Assembly (NCBI RefSeq): GCF_024055795.1
Contig: NZ_JAMXMY010000011.1
Span: forward strand, 186,001 to 250,000
DNA: 64,000 nucleotides
DNA from: Actinoallomurus purpureus
Lineage (GTDB): Bacteria > Actinomycetota > Actinomycetes > Streptosporangiales > Streptosporangiaceae
Direction: 5' to 3'
This document shows positions 31,292 through 40,304 of this stretch, piece by piece (the stretch's first letter is position 1; each line of letters begins with the position of its first letter). The position numbers and the translations under genes are program-made. The notes under the pieces were generated by a model, which searched no databases, was not told where the DNA came from, and saw nothing but the letters and a program-made list of their open reading frames with translations.

Positions 31292-32911
31292 TCACTTCGC
31301 GGTTCCGGCGGGCCACAGGTGTCCCCGGCCCCGGCTCTCGAACTCGGCGCGCAGCCGGTCGACGTCCTCGGCGGTCATGCGGCGGAACCGGATCTCCCGG
31401 CCGGGCCGCCACCACACCGGATCCGCGGTGCTCCACGCGTCCGTCGCGAGCCCGCGCTTGACGATCTTGTTGGACGCGGTGGACGGCAGGCTCTCGGCGA
31501 CCCGGACGTAGCGCGGCGTCCACTTGGGGCTCAGGTCGGCGCGCTCGCGCAGGAACGCGGCGAACCTCCCGGGATCGAAGGCGCCGACCAGCGCGACCAT
31601 CACCTGGTCGCCGGCCGCGACGTCCGGCACACCATAGACCGCGAGCGTCTCCACGCCGGGCAGCTCGCCGAGCACCCGCTCGACCTGGGCGGCGCCGAAG
31701 TTCTCGCCGTCGACGCGCAGGCGGTCGGCGTCCCGTCCGGCGAAGAACACGAAGCCGCCGGCGTTCCGGTAGGCGAGGTCTCCGCTCCAGAACATGCCGT
31801 CCCGGAGCCGGTCGTCGGCCCGTTCGTTGTAGTAGCCGTCGAACAGGCCGAGCCCGCGGGTGTTCACGAGCTCGCCGATGGCCTCGTCGCCGTTGGTCAC
31901 GCGGCCGTGGGCGTCGAGCCGCGCGGGCGGGCACTCCCGGCCGGTGGCCGGGTCGAGGATCTTGATGCCGTCGCCGAGGCGGCCGAGCGCTGCCGGCGGT
32001 CCGGCCGGATCCGGCGACAGGGCGATCGCGGTCTCGGTGGAGCCGTACCCGTCGACGACGGCGCAGCCGAAGCGCTCGGCGAACCGCTTCTGCTCCAGCG
32101 GCGCGGCTTCGTTCCCAAAGGCGACGCGGAGCGGGTTGTCCGCGTCGTCGGCGCGCTCGGGGGTCGCCAGCACGTACGACAGCGCCTTGCCGACGTAGTG
32201 CAGGTACGTGCAGCCGTACCGGCGGATGTCGGGCAGGGTGCCGGAGGCCGAGAACCGCGCGCGGAGGACGAGCTGTGCCCCGGCGACGAGCGCCGGGGCG
32301 TACGCCGCCATGACCGCGCCGGAGTGGAAGAGCGGCATGGGGCAGTAGACGACGTCCTCGGGCCGCAGCAGGCGCCCGGCCAGCACCGTGCCGGGCACGA
32401 CGACCTTCCGGTGCGTGACCCGCACCGCCCGGGGCCGCCCCGACGTGCCGGACGTGAAGATCAGCATCAGGAGGGTCTCCGGGGTGGCCGGCGCCGGAGC
32501 GTCGAGGGGCGCGGCCGGCCGGGGCTCGGTCACCGGCAGGCCGGTACGGGCGGCGACCCGGTCCGCGAGAGCGGCGTGACGCGGCTCGGTGACGATCAGG
32601 TCGCAGTCGGCGCGCGTCGCGTCACCGGCCAGTTCGTCGGCGCTCCGTGTGGTGTTGAGCGCGACGATCACGTTTCCGGACAGGGCTGCGCCGCCGAGCA
32701 GGAACACCATCTCGGGGACGTTGTCGAGCAGCACCCCCACGTGCAACGGCCGCGTCCGGCGCCCCGGACCGGCCACCGTCGCCATCCAGCCGGCGCGCGC
32801 GGCGCACTCCCGGGTGACCTCGCGCCAGGTCCAGGCGGCGTCGGCGGTGCACAGTCCGACGCGGTCGTCCGCGGACCTCGCCTGGAGCAGGTCGGCCACC
32901 GTGCCGGACAC
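31292..32911 (-). CDS. Acyl-CoA synthetase, FadD17-like
   Basis: This 539-aa AMP-forming ligase has the P-loop LIFTSGTSGRPRAVRVTH, the substrate/AMP motif DGYGSTETAIAL, the hinge WSGDLAYRNAGGFVFFAGRD and the C-terminal lysine motif SNKIVKRGL. FadD17 and FadD19 activate C5 or C3 side chains of steroids; the overall sequence is most like FadD17, but the exact chain length is not deducible. The GTG at 32911 makes it the first gene of the igr-like operon, with a KstR-type box 36 bp upstream. Confidence 0.87.
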   Translation of the reverse strand: MSGTVADLLQARSADDRVGLCTADAAWTWREVTRECAARAGWMATVAGPGRRTRPLHVGVLLDNVPEMVFLLGGAALSGNVIVALNTTRSADELAGDATRADCDLIVTEPRHAALADRVAARTGLPVTEPRPAAPLDAPAPATPETLLMLIFTSGTSGRPRAVRVTHRKVVVPGTVLAGRLLRPEDVVYCPMPLFHSGAVMAAYAPALVAGAQLVLRARFSASGTLPDIRRYGCTYLHYVGKALSYVLATPERADDADNPLRVAFGNEAAPLEQKRFAERFGCAVVDGYGSTETAIALSPDPAGPPAALGRLGDGIKILDPATGRECPPARLDAHGRVTNGDEAIGELVNTRGLGLFDGYYNERADDRLRDGMFWSGDLAYRNAGGFVFFAGRDADRLRVDGENFGAAQVERVLGELPGVETLAVYGVPDVAAGDQVMVALVGAFDPGRFAAFLRERADLSPKWTPRYVRVAESLPSTASNKIVKRGLATDAWSTADPVWWRPGREIRFRRMTAEDVDRLRAEFESRGRGHLWPAGTAK

Positions 32912-32946
32912 CGCGTCACCTCCCGTGCTCGACCCCGGAAGAAAAC

Positions 32947-32960
32947 TAGAACAGATTCTA
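32947..32960. promoter_or_regulatory. KstR-type operator before the igr-like operon (TAGAACAGATTCTA)
   Basis: It is palindromic at 12 of 14 positions and matches TNNAACNNGTTNNA except for one base (A for G of GTT). It sits 36-49 bp upstream of the ligase GTG and would overlap the -10 region of the leftward promoter, a repressor position. Confidence 0.75.
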
Positions 32961-33025
32961 ATATGTGTCCACTACCGGAGATCGAGGACCACCCACAAGG
33001 CGATGTCAGGGCTCGCTTACCTCGG

Positions 33026-33074
33026 CTAAACCTGTTCGGGCCCGCAACATGCCGGTAATGCATAACGTGTTCTC
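33026..33074. promoter_or_regulatory. Two weaker KstR-type boxes before the TetR/KstR-like gene
   Basis: CTAAACCTGTTCGG (33026-33039) and CATAACGTGTTCTC (33061-33074) both keep the AAC-NN-GTT core but lose the outer T/A. The second lies 67 bp upstream of the regulator's GTG and suggests autoregulation. Confidence 0.5.
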
Positions 33075-33140
33075 ACCGGCGGTAGGCTGATCCCTGACAC
33101 GCGCGGACGGGGCACCGCGCCCCCAGCCCAAGGAGTCGTC

Positions 33141-33734
33141 GTGACGGCAGAGTCCGCAGCCGCCAGCCACCAGGGGGTCCGCTCCCGCAGCCAGCACCAG
33201 CGCCGCCGGCGCATCGTCCAGGCGGCCGCCGCCCTCGCCTCCCGTGGCGGGGTCGAGGCGATGCAGATGCGCACCGTCGCCGAGCGCGCCGGCGTCGCCC
33301 TCGGCACGCTGTACCGCTACTTCCCGTCCAAGATGGACCTGGTCGTCGCCGTGGTCAGCGAAGAGATGGACACCCTCGAGGGCAGTCTCGATCGCCGCCC
33401 GCCCCGCTCGGCGACCGCCGCCGGGCGCGCCGTCGAGGTGCTGATGCGCGCCACGCGCGGGCTGATGCGCGAGCCGGAGCTCGCCGACGCACTGATCCGG
33501 TCACTCCTGCTGTCGGACGTCAAGACCGACTTCGGCAACCGCATGGCCGGCCTGCTGGGGCGGGTGACGGCGACGGAGGCCGACGGGGAGGGCGGGGAGA
33601 GCCGGGTCCTCCTGCGCTCGCTCAGCAGCGTGTGGGTGATGGAGATGCTCGAGATGCTCCGCGGCCACGCCACGAACGAGGAGATCCAGGCGCGGCTGGA
33701 GATCGCGGCGGACCGCCTGCTCGCCGGCTTCTGA
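33141..33734 (+). CDS. kstR: KstR-like TetR repressor of steroid catabolism
   Basis: This 197-aa protein has the N-terminal segment RRRRIVQAAAALASRGGVEA, MQMRTVAERAGVALGTLYRY and FPSKMDLVVAVV, which closely follows mycobacterial KstR (IASKGGYEAVQMRAVADRADVAVGTLYRYFPSK, as I recall it). KstR represses cholesterol uptake and degradation genes and is released by a CoA-thioester intermediate. The gene is divergent from the igr-like operon and is surrounded by genes with KstR-type boxes. The GTG at 33141 follows AAGGAG. The assignment as KstR rather than another steroid TetR rests on remembered sequence and on the boxes. Confidence 0.85.
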   Translation: MTAESAAASHQGVRSRSQHQRRRRIVQAAAALASRGGVEAMQMRTVAERAGVALGTLYRYFPSKMDLVVAVVSEEMDTLEGSLDRRPPRSATAAGRAVEVLMRATRGLMREPELADALIRSLLLSDVKTDFGNRMAGLLGRVTATEADGEGGESRVLLRSLSSVWVMEMLEMLRGHATNEEIQARLEIAADRLLAGF

Positions 33735-33765
33735 CGACGGGGACGCCGGTCCGTCGGCCAGACGG

Positions 33766-33965
33766 ACGGGCGGACGGGCGGACGGTCGGGCGGGCGGACG
33801 GTCGGGCGGGCGGACGGTCGGGCGGGCGGACGGACGGTCGGGCGGGCGGACGGTCGGGCGGGCGGACGGACGGTCGGGCGGGCGGACGGTCGGGCGGGCG
33901 GACGGTCGGGCGGGCGGACGGTCGGGCGGGCGGACGGTCGGGCGGGCGGACGGACGGGCGGCGGA
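33766..33965. repeat. G-rich 16-bp minisatellite
   Basis: About eleven tandem copies of GGGCGGGCGGACGGTC follow the kstR-like stop. Two units carry an extra GGAC, making them 20 bp. The array is about 200 bp of almost pure G/C with GGG tracts regularly spaced on the plus strand, so it could form G-quadruplexes. On the minus strand it would read as RPTVRPP repeats, but no start or ribosome site supports translation. Confidence 0.9.
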
Positions 33966-34041
33966 CCGAGGCCGGAAGCCGGGGGGAATGCGAGCACCGG
34001 CCCTCGGCGACAGGCCGGGGCCGGGACTCGAAGGGGGACGC

Positions 34042-34164
34042 TCAGGCGGCCCAGAGCTGCCGGTACATCCCGGTACGGACCAGGTGGAGGACCAGCCGGG
34101 TGGCGAGGGCCTCAAGCAGCATCACGAGCGCCTTGGCGAGGACGGTCGACACGAGGTCAGGCAT
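34042..34164 (-). CDS. Small amphipathic protein (40 aa), putative
   Basis: The ATG at 34164 is preceded by AGGTG at 6 bases. The product begins MPDLVSTVLAKALVMLLEAL and ends TGMYRQLWAA. It is a single hydrophobic/amphipathic helix with several arginines. It lies 105 bp downstream of the P-type ATPase on the same strand. It may be a small membrane-associated peptide; there is no family match from memory. Confidence 0.45.
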   Translation of the reverse strand: MPDLVSTVLAKALVMLLEALATRLVLHLVRTGMYRQLWAA

Positions 34165-34268
34165 TGGGGCACCTAGGGTGTTCGGGGACACTTACGCGTG
34201 AATTATGCCTTGCTGTCCGTATCGGTCGCGACCTGTGGGAATGTCGGGGAAATGAACATCTTCCCAAG

Positions 34269-37200
34269 TCAGGGCAGGGATCGCCGCACGCGCGTGAGCA
34301 ACACCGCCGCCAGGGCGAAGATCAGGGCCGAGCCCAGCCCGATCGCCCAGCAGTGCGGCAGCAGGGGCCGGCTGCCGAAGAAGTGACTGAGGCCCGGCAC
34401 CTGGACGATGACCGCCAGCGCGGCGAGCGACGCCAGGCCCGAGCCGAGCACCAGGGGGTCGCGCCCGCCGGCCGCGATCGTCTGGGCGAGCTGCGTGGTG
34501 ACGAGCGCGACGAGACCCGTGGTGTCGGCCTGACCGCGGGTTCCGGAGACCCGCGCCAGCGACCAGGCGGCCAGCGCCGCCCCTGCCGTGGCGCCCGCGC
34601 GCACCGTCACATCGCGGGTGAGCGCGCCACCGAGCGACCGGTCCGGGCCCTCCGCCAGCAGTTCCTCGTGCGTCACCCCGGACGGCGGGCGGGCCGCCAG
34701 GGCGATCGCGGGAAGCATGTCGGTGAGCAGGTTGACCAGGAGCAGCTGACGCACGTTGAGCGGACTGCGCCCGCTGAGCAGGCCCGTGCCCACGGTGAAG
34801 GCGATCTCACCGAGGTTGCCGCCCAGCAGCACGGCCAGGGCGTCCCGTGTGGAACGCCACATCGCGCGGCAGTCGGCGATCGCGTCGGTGATCGTCTCGA
34901 TCCGGTCGTCGGTGACGACGACGTCCGCCGTCTCGCGGGCCGCGGGCGTGGCCCGCTCGCCGAGCGCGATGCCGACGTCGGCCAGCCGGATGGCCGGGGC
35001 GTCGTTGGCACCGTCACCGGTGACGGCGACCACCCTCCCGGCGGCGCGCAGAGCCTGGACGACGCGGGCCTTCTGCGCCGGACTGACCCGGGCGAAGACC
35101 GCCACCCCGGCCAGCGCCTCGGCCAGCTCGTCGTCGCGCAGGGCGTCCAGGTCCGGCCCGATCATGATGCGGCCGTTCAGCAACCGCAGCTCGGCGGCGA
35201 TGGCCTCGGCGGTGGTCGGATGGTCACCGGTGATCATGATGACGTCGACGCCCGCCTTGCGCAGCCGGTCCACGGCCTCGGCCGCAGTGGGCCGGACCGG
35301 ATCGGCGATGCACAGCAGGCCGAGGAACCCCAGCCGGTCGATGCGCGACTCGGTGAGGTCCTGGCGTCCCGACGCCTCACGCTCCGCCACCGCCAGGACC
35401 CGGTATCCGAGACGCGCCAGCCGGTCGATCTCCTGTCCGACCTTCTCCCCCGCCTCCTGGTCGAACGGAACGGACCCGTCCTCCCGGTGCCAGGTGTCGC
35501 ACCGCTCCAGGACGATCTCCGGCGCGCCCTTCACGCTCAGCAGCTGACGGCCGTCCGTCCTGCCGAGCACGGCGTGGTAGCCGCGCGCGGGTTCGAACGG
35601 CATCTCGTCGACCCGCTCCCAGGAGCCCAGGTCCTCCGCGGGGTCCATGCCGAGCTTCCGGGCGGCTCTCATGATCGCCCGGTCGGTCGGGTGGGGCAGC
35701 CGGCGCCCACCGGGGTCGGGCGTCGCACGCACGGCGGCGGCGATCACCTTCCGGAGGAACGGCGACAGCTTCTTCTTGACGGGAGTGGCCGCGATGCCGT
35801 CGGACACCTGACGCACCCGCAGTCGTCCCTCGGTCAGCGTGCCGGTCTTGTCGAAGCAGAGCACGTCGATACGGCCGAGCGCCTCGATGGTGCGCGGATT
35901 GCGGACGAGCGCGCCCCGGCGGGACATCCTGCGCGCCGTGGCCAGCTCGGCCGCCGTGGCGACGAAGGGCAGCCCCTCGGGCACGGCGGCGACGGCGAGG
36001 CTGACCGCGGGCCCGAGCGCCTGGGCCATCGAATGCCCGCGCACCAGGTCGGACACGAAGAGCACCGCTCCGGCTCCGAGGGCGATCGGCAGCGTCACCT
36101 CCGTCAGCGCGCGCAGGCGCTTCTCCACCCCGCCCTCGCGCCCTTCGTCACCGGCCTGGCGCATCGTACGCCCGACCTCGGTCTGGGGGCCCGTGGCGAC
36201 GACGACCCCGGACGCGTCGCCCGCCGCGATCACCGTGCCCTGGTACAGCATCGAACGACGGTCCGCCACCGACTGCGACAGGCTCGGCCGGGGGCTCTTC
36301 GTGACCAGCTGCGACTCACCCGTGAGGCTGGACTCGTCGACCTCCAGGTCCTTCGCCGACAGCAGGCGCAGGTCGGCCGGTACCGCATCCCCCGCGGTGA
36401 GGACGACGACGTCGCCGGGGACGAGCTCGTCGGCGGTGGCCCGCGGTTCGGCGCCGTCCTCGCCCGGCCGCCGGAGCCGTACGCGCACCGCGCTCATGTC
36501 GACGAGCCGCCGCAGCGCGTGATCGGCGCGGACCCTCTGCAGACCGGACATCACGGCGTTCACTCCGAGGACCGCGCCGATGAGGGCCGCGTCCGTGATC
36601 GATCCCATGACCGCCGAGACCCCGGCCCCCGCCGCCAGCGCCGGAGTGAGCGGATTGTCGAGCTCCTCCACGGTCACCTGCCCCAGGCCGGGCGGCCTCA
36701 CCTGCTCGCCCAGGTCGGAGCGGCGCCGTGCCGCCTCATCCTCGTCGATGCCGGACATGGAGGAGTCCAGCCGGCTCAGCACGGCCTTGGCCGGCCACGC
36801 GTGCCAGGGCGTACGGTCCTGGGGCACGGGGGCGGGTCGCCGGGCCGCGGCCCGGCCCGACCAGGTGCCGACGGCGAACGCCGCCATGGTGGCGAGGTCG
36901 ATCGCCAGCTGCGCCCGCCGCGGCGCGCCGGCGGAAGATCCGGCCGCGGCCAGCAGCGCCCCCGACACCGATCCGACGGCGGCGATCCGTGCGCCACGCG
37001 CGCTGGTCTCCCTGGCCGGCGGGATGGACTCCAGAACCAGGCACGCCTCGGCCAGGCCGGGGCCGCACAGCAGCTGCGCGCCCCACGGCGGACGGCGGCG
37101 GTGACCGAGCAGCCCGATCCCCACGTCCGCCGCCGCGAGCGGTTCACCGCCGTGCGCGGAGACGAGCGCGACGACACGTCCCTCCTCCTGGCACGCTCGT

Positions 37201-39035
37201 ACCGAGGCGAGCAGCCGCTTCCCCCCGGCGACCGTGTGGTCGACCAAGAGCCGCTGTGCCAGCGCGGCGGGACCGGCCACGGCGACCGATCCCACGCCGC
37301 GGGCGGCCGTGATCAGCGCCTCGGCCAGGGGGTCGAGCTCGGCGACCACGGAGACGAGGGCGGCCGGCTCGCCGTCACGGGTCAGGAGGAGCACGGTCGC
37401 GCCCCGCTCGCGCAGCTCGGCCGCGCGCTCGCGGGCCTCCGCCGTGAGGTCGGGTTCTCGTGTGGGAGCGGAGCCGTCCGAGAGGGCGTCGGCGGGGCGG
37501 CGGCCGGCCGGCGCGCCGGCCGTACGCACGGGGGAGATCGTCCAGGAGCCCTCTTCCCGCCGGGCCGCCGGGCGGCCCAGGTCGACCAGGGCGTGGGCGC
37601 GTTCGTGGACCTCTTCGGCGGCCACCGCCGAAGAGAGGGGGACGACGTCCTCGATCACCATGTCGCCGGTGCGCAGCACCGAGGCGTCGAGGATCACGTG
37701 GTCGACCCGGTCGAACCGGCGTACGCTCTCCGGATCCAGGGCGACGACGTCGCGGCCGGCGAGGATCCGGCCGAGCTGGGTGGCGAACGCCTCGCGGCCC
37801 ATGCGCGCCGCCCTCGGCACGCCCGCCGCGAGCACCCCCTGCGCCCGCTGCCCGTCGTGGGTGAAGAAGTACGTGCCGACGGCGGCGGTGATCGCCGCCG
37901 GTACCACCCAGGCCGCCCGCTCCACCGGGCCGTACGGCAGCGGCACGGGCCGCCCCGGAACGGTCAGGGGTGAGGCCTCGAAGGAGCCCTCCTCACGGAT
38001 CAGGTGCTCCACGCGCCGATGCCACGCGGACCGGTGCCCGCGCATCTCCCTGGTGCGGGCCGTCCGGTGCACGGAGCCGATGAGGAGGCCGACCGGCTGC
38101 TGCGCCAGCGCCTGAACGCTCGCGAGGGCACCGCCGAGGATGACGTCGGTGGCCGCGTGCCCGATGTACCGCGTCAGCCGGTCCCTGATCTGAGGGGAGG
38201 AGTCGACCATGGAGATCGCGGTCCCCACCGCCGGAGGGATCGGCACGGCGCGCAGCGCCAGTCGGCCCGCGATCGCGGTGCCGGCGCCGGCGAGGTACGC
38301 GGCGACGAGGGCCATCTCCCGTAGCACCGCCTGCCGGTGGGCCGGGTCGGGATGCCGGCTGAACGGATCGCCGGTGGCATCGTGCCGGTCCTCGATCGTC
38401 TCCACGACGTCGAGGAGCGCGTCGACGGGCACGTCGCCGTCGTGCACCACCATGACGACCCCGAGGACGGCGTTCACCTCGGTCCGCGCCACCCCCGCGA
38501 CGTTCCGCAGCCCGGTGACGAGGTCGCCCGCCATATCCTCGCGGCCCGAGCGGTGCAGGCCACGGACCCGGATGCTGGTCCGCCCGTCGACCCGGTGCAC
38601 CCGCCGTTCCTCTATCGCCTCGACGACGGTGCGCAGCGCGGCGCCCGACTCCCGTACGACCGCGTCCGAGGCCCGGACGGCGGCCGCGGGCAGGCGCGTC
38701 ACCAGCCCCGGCAGCCGCGCCATCTCGCCCGGCGCCCGCACGGCGAGGTCCGGTAGTTCCGCGACCGCGCCCGGGAGACGCGCCACGGCACCCGGCAGAC
38801 CCGCGACCGCACCGGGCAGACGCGCCGCACCCGGCACGCCCGCGACCACGCCGGGCAGACTCGTCACCGCGCCGGTCACGGCACCCGGCAGACTCGTCAG
38901 ACGCGCGGCCTCGTCCGAGGCTCGCCGCGCCACGGCAGGCAGTACCGCGCCCGACGCCAGCGCGGCCGTGCCAGGGAGTGTCGTCGCGATGTAGACAAGA
39001 TCAGTCGCGGTACGGAGCAGGCCTCGCAGCGGCAT
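34269..39035 (-). CDS. ctpI: CtpI-type P-type cation ATPase with degenerate duplicated N-terminal half
   Basis: This 1588-aa protein is far larger than ordinary P-type ATPases but close to mycobacterial CtpI (about 1630 aa). The C-terminal half is a complete ATPase: DESSLTGES, VAAVPEGLP, CFDKTGTLTEG (Asp near 1060), MITGDHPTTAEAIA, VTGDGANDAPA. The N-terminal half looks like a second, dead copy: the phosphorylation site is replaced by ILDASVLRTG (near 448) and the hinge by AADVGIGLLG. It begins with LPGAV-type repeats. The transported ion is unknown. It follows a small basic membrane protein by 18 bp. Confidence 0.9.
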   Translation of the reverse strand: MPLRGLLRTATDLVYIATTLPGTAALASGAVLPAVARRASDEAARLTSLPGAVTGAVTSLPGVVAGVPGAARLPGAVAGLPGAVARLPGAVAELPDLAVRAPGEMARLPGLVTRLPAAAVRASDAVVRESGAALRTVVEAIEERRVHRVDGRTSIRVRGLHRSGREDMAGDLVTGLRNVAGVARTEVNAVLGVVMVVHDGDVPVDALLDVVETIEDRHDATGDPFSRHPDPAHRQAVLREMALVAAYLAGAGTAIAGRLALRAVPIPPAVGTAISMVDSSPQIRDRLTRYIGHAATDVILGGALASVQALAQQPVGLLIGSVHRTARTREMRGHRSAWHRRVEHLIREEGSFEASPLTVPGRPVPLPYGPVERAAWVVPAAITAAVGTYFFTHDGQRAQGVLAAGVPRAARMGREAFATQLGRILAGRDVVALDPESVRRFDRVDHVILDASVLRTGDMVIEDVVPLSSAVAAEEVHERAHALVDLGRPAARREEGSWTISPVRTAGAPAGRRPADALSDGSAPTREPDLTAEARERAAELRERGATVLLLTRDGEPAALVSVVAELDPLAEALITAARGVGSVAVAGPAALAQRLLVDHTVAGGKRLLASVRACQEEGRVVALVSAHGGEPLAAADVGIGLLGHRRRPPWGAQLLCGPGLAEACLVLESIPPARETSARGARIAAVGSVSGALLAAAGSSAGAPRRAQLAIDLATMAAFAVGTWSGRAAARRPAPVPQDRTPWHAWPAKAVLSRLDSSMSGIDEDEAARRRSDLGEQVRPPGLGQVTVEELDNPLTPALAAGAGVSAVMGSITDAALIGAVLGVNAVMSGLQRVRADHALRRLVDMSAVRVRLRRPGEDGAEPRATADELVPGDVVVLTAGDAVPADLRLLSAKDLEVDESSLTGESQLVTKSPRPSLSQSVADRRSMLYQGTVIAAGDASGVVVATGPQTEVGRTMRQAGDEGREGGVEKRLRALTEVTLPIALGAGAVLFVSDLVRGHSMAQALGPAVSLAVAAVPEGLPFVATAAELATARRMSRRGALVRNPRTIEALGRIDVLCFDKTGTLTEGRLRVRQVSDGIAATPVKKKLSPFLRKVIAAAVRATPDPGGRRLPHPTDRAIMRAARKLGMDPAEDLGSWERVDEMPFEPARGYHAVLGRTDGRQLLSVKGAPEIVLERCDTWHREDGSVPFDQEAGEKVGQEIDRLARLGYRVLAVAEREASGRQDLTESRIDRLGFLGLLCIADPVRPTAAEAVDRLRKAGVDVIMITGDHPTTAEAIAAELRLLNGRIMIGPDLDALRDDELAEALAGVAVFARVSPAQKARVVQALRAAGRVVAVTGDGANDAPAIRLADVGIALGERATPAARETADVVVTDDRIETITDAIADCRAMWRSTRDALAVLLGGNLGEIAFTVGTGLLSGRSPLNVRQLLLVNLLTDMLPAIALAARPPSGVTHEELLAEGPDRSLGGALTRDVTVRAGATAGAALAAWSLARVSGTRGQADTTGLVALVTTQLAQTIAAGGRDPLVLGSGLASLAALAVIVQVPGLSHFFGSRPLLPHCWAIGLGSALIFALAAVLLTRVRRSLP
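38685..38900 (-). repeat. LPGAV coding repeats in CtpI
   Basis: Residues about 46-117 of the ATPase consist of roughly nine 7-10 residue units of the form LPGAVAx, encoded by imperfect 21-bp DNA repeats. They lie before the first HMA-like segment and may form an amphipathic spacer. Confidence 0.75.
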
Positions 39036-39053
39036 GACGCGGGGGCCCGGCCG

Positions 39054-39662
39054 TCAGACGCTCTCGGGGGCCTTCGACCGGCCGGTCGCGGACTCTCCCG
39101 CGGTTCCCGACCGGCTCCCGGCTCCGCTCTCGCTCGCGGTCCTGGCCGCGGTCGCAGTCCTGGCCGCGGTCGCGGTCCTGGCCGTCGTTCGGGACCGGCC
39201 CGTCGCTCCGGACCGGCTCGTGGACCGAGACGTGCTCGCCGGCTGTCCCGTTTCCTGCGCGCTCGGCGCCCGGGAGGGCTGCGCCGGTCCTCGCTTGCCG
39301 AATGCCCGGCGCGCCATCATCGTTCCGACGCCGATGGCGGCGGCGACCGGCCAGTCGATGATGCCGAACACGGCGGCGGCTCCCAGACCGCCGTAGAACA
39401 TCAGCCGGTCCGGAGGCGGCAGGAAGGAGACGGCGACCCGGCCCGCGTCGCCGACGTAGGAGATCCCACGGGTGGGAACGGGGACCTGCATGACCTTCAC
39501 GCGCGGCATGACGACGGGGACGGGAACCGTCGCCCCGTGCTCAGCGCGCCGCGACGTCCGCTCCAAGGTCGCCGATCGGCCGCCCCGGCCGGTGGCCGTG
39601 GTCTTCGCCGATGCCCTCCGCGACGTGGACTTCTCTTTCGTGGCCTTCTTCTGCGCGGCCAT
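39054..39662 (-). CDS. Basic membrane-anchored protein upstream of CtpI (202 aa)
   Basis: The N-terminus is highly basic (AAQKKATKEKSTSRRASAKT). Residues about 80-125 contain two hydrophobic stretches (LMFYGGLGAAAVFGIIDWPV, AAAIGVGTMMARRAF). The C-terminal 80 residues are low-complexity Arg/Ser/Thr/Ala with TARTATAARTA repeats. The ATG at 39662 is preferred because a run of Gs lies 9 bases before it; 39671 is an alternative. It is co-directional with the ATPase 18 bp downstream and may be an accessory or nucleoid-tethering protein. It is not in a family I recognise. Confidence 0.65.
   Translation of the reverse strand: MAAQKKATKEKSTSRRASAKTTATGRGGRSATLERTSRRAEHGATVPVPVVMPRVKVMQVPVPTRGISYVGDAGRVAVSFLPPPDRLMFYGGLGAAAVFGIIDWPVAAAIGVGTMMARRAFGKRGPAQPSRAPSAQETGQPASTSRSTSRSGATGRSRTTARTATAARTATAARTASESGAGSRSGTAGESATGRSKAPESV
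39136..39189 (-). repeat. Three 18-bp coding repeats
   Basis: Three tandem units of GCGGTCCTGGCCGCGGTC encode alternating TA(R)TA residues in the C-terminal tail of the basic membrane protein. Confidence 0.8.
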
Positions 39663-39956
39663 GCCGACCATCCCCCCCGTGCCGGAACACCGTTTTCCGC
39701 TCTCGAAGCTCCACGTTGCTCCGCGGAAGGCCTCGACACAAGCCCACAAGGGGAGATCCGGACAGACCTTTTCCCTGGTCAGGGTCATACGAACGGCAAC
39801 TTCGGGCGATTTGCGCCAGACGCCGGACTTGCAGCAGGCCCGACAGTCCGCGAACGCCGTTCGCCGCACGATGGAGACCGTCGGTGGGGTCGCCGACGGA
39901 CCGCGGTGACGGGCACAGGCATCATCGAACTACGTCTCGACCGTCTGAGGAGGAAG

Positions 39957-40304
39957 ATGCCGGACGACGAACCCGGGCACGAGCCCGACTACCGGTTCTC
40001 GCTCGCCAATGAACGAACCCTGCTGGCCTGGGTGCGAACGTCTTTTGGACTGGTCGCGCTGGGCATACCGCTGGCCGGCGGGATCCAGGGCGTGGCCCTG
40101 CCGGGCTGGCACCGCGAGATCGGCCTGGGCGCGATCGCGTTGAGCGTGGCGATCGCGCCCATCGCCTACCGCCGATGGCGGCGCGCCCAAGAGGCCATGC
40201 GCCTCGGCGTCTGCCTGCCGCGTGATCCCCTTCCCGCCCTCCTGACGGTGGGCGTGGCGATCCTGTTCGCCATCACGCTCATAAGCACGGTCGTGACCCG
40301 GTGA
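39957..40304 (+). CDS. DUF202 membrane protein (YidH-like)
   Basis: This 115-aa protein has the DUF202 signature RFSLANERTLLAWVRTSFGL followed by three membrane segments (GLVALGIPLAGGIQ, IGLGAIALSVAIAPIAYR, LLTVGVAILFAITLIS). The ATG at 39957 follows GAGGAGG; the longer frame upstream is noncoding. Its stop overlaps the GTG of a second DUF202 gene (GTGA). Such pairs are common and of unknown function. Confidence 0.88.
   Translation: MPDDEPGHEPDYRFSLANERTLLAWVRTSFGLVALGIPLAGGIQGVALPGWHREIGLGAIALSVAIAPIAYRRWRRAQEAMRLGVCLPRDPLPALLTVGVAILFAITLISTVVTR

Noticed and set aside
33766-33965. CRISPR array
   Set aside because: The units are direct tandem repeats without unique spacers, and no cas gene is present.
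34164-37973. A 1269-codon open frame on the plus strand
   Set aside because: It is fully antisense to the CtpI-type ATPase, which has all its motifs on the minus strand. The product is low-complexity Arg/Gly/His/Gln typical of GC-rich shadow frames.
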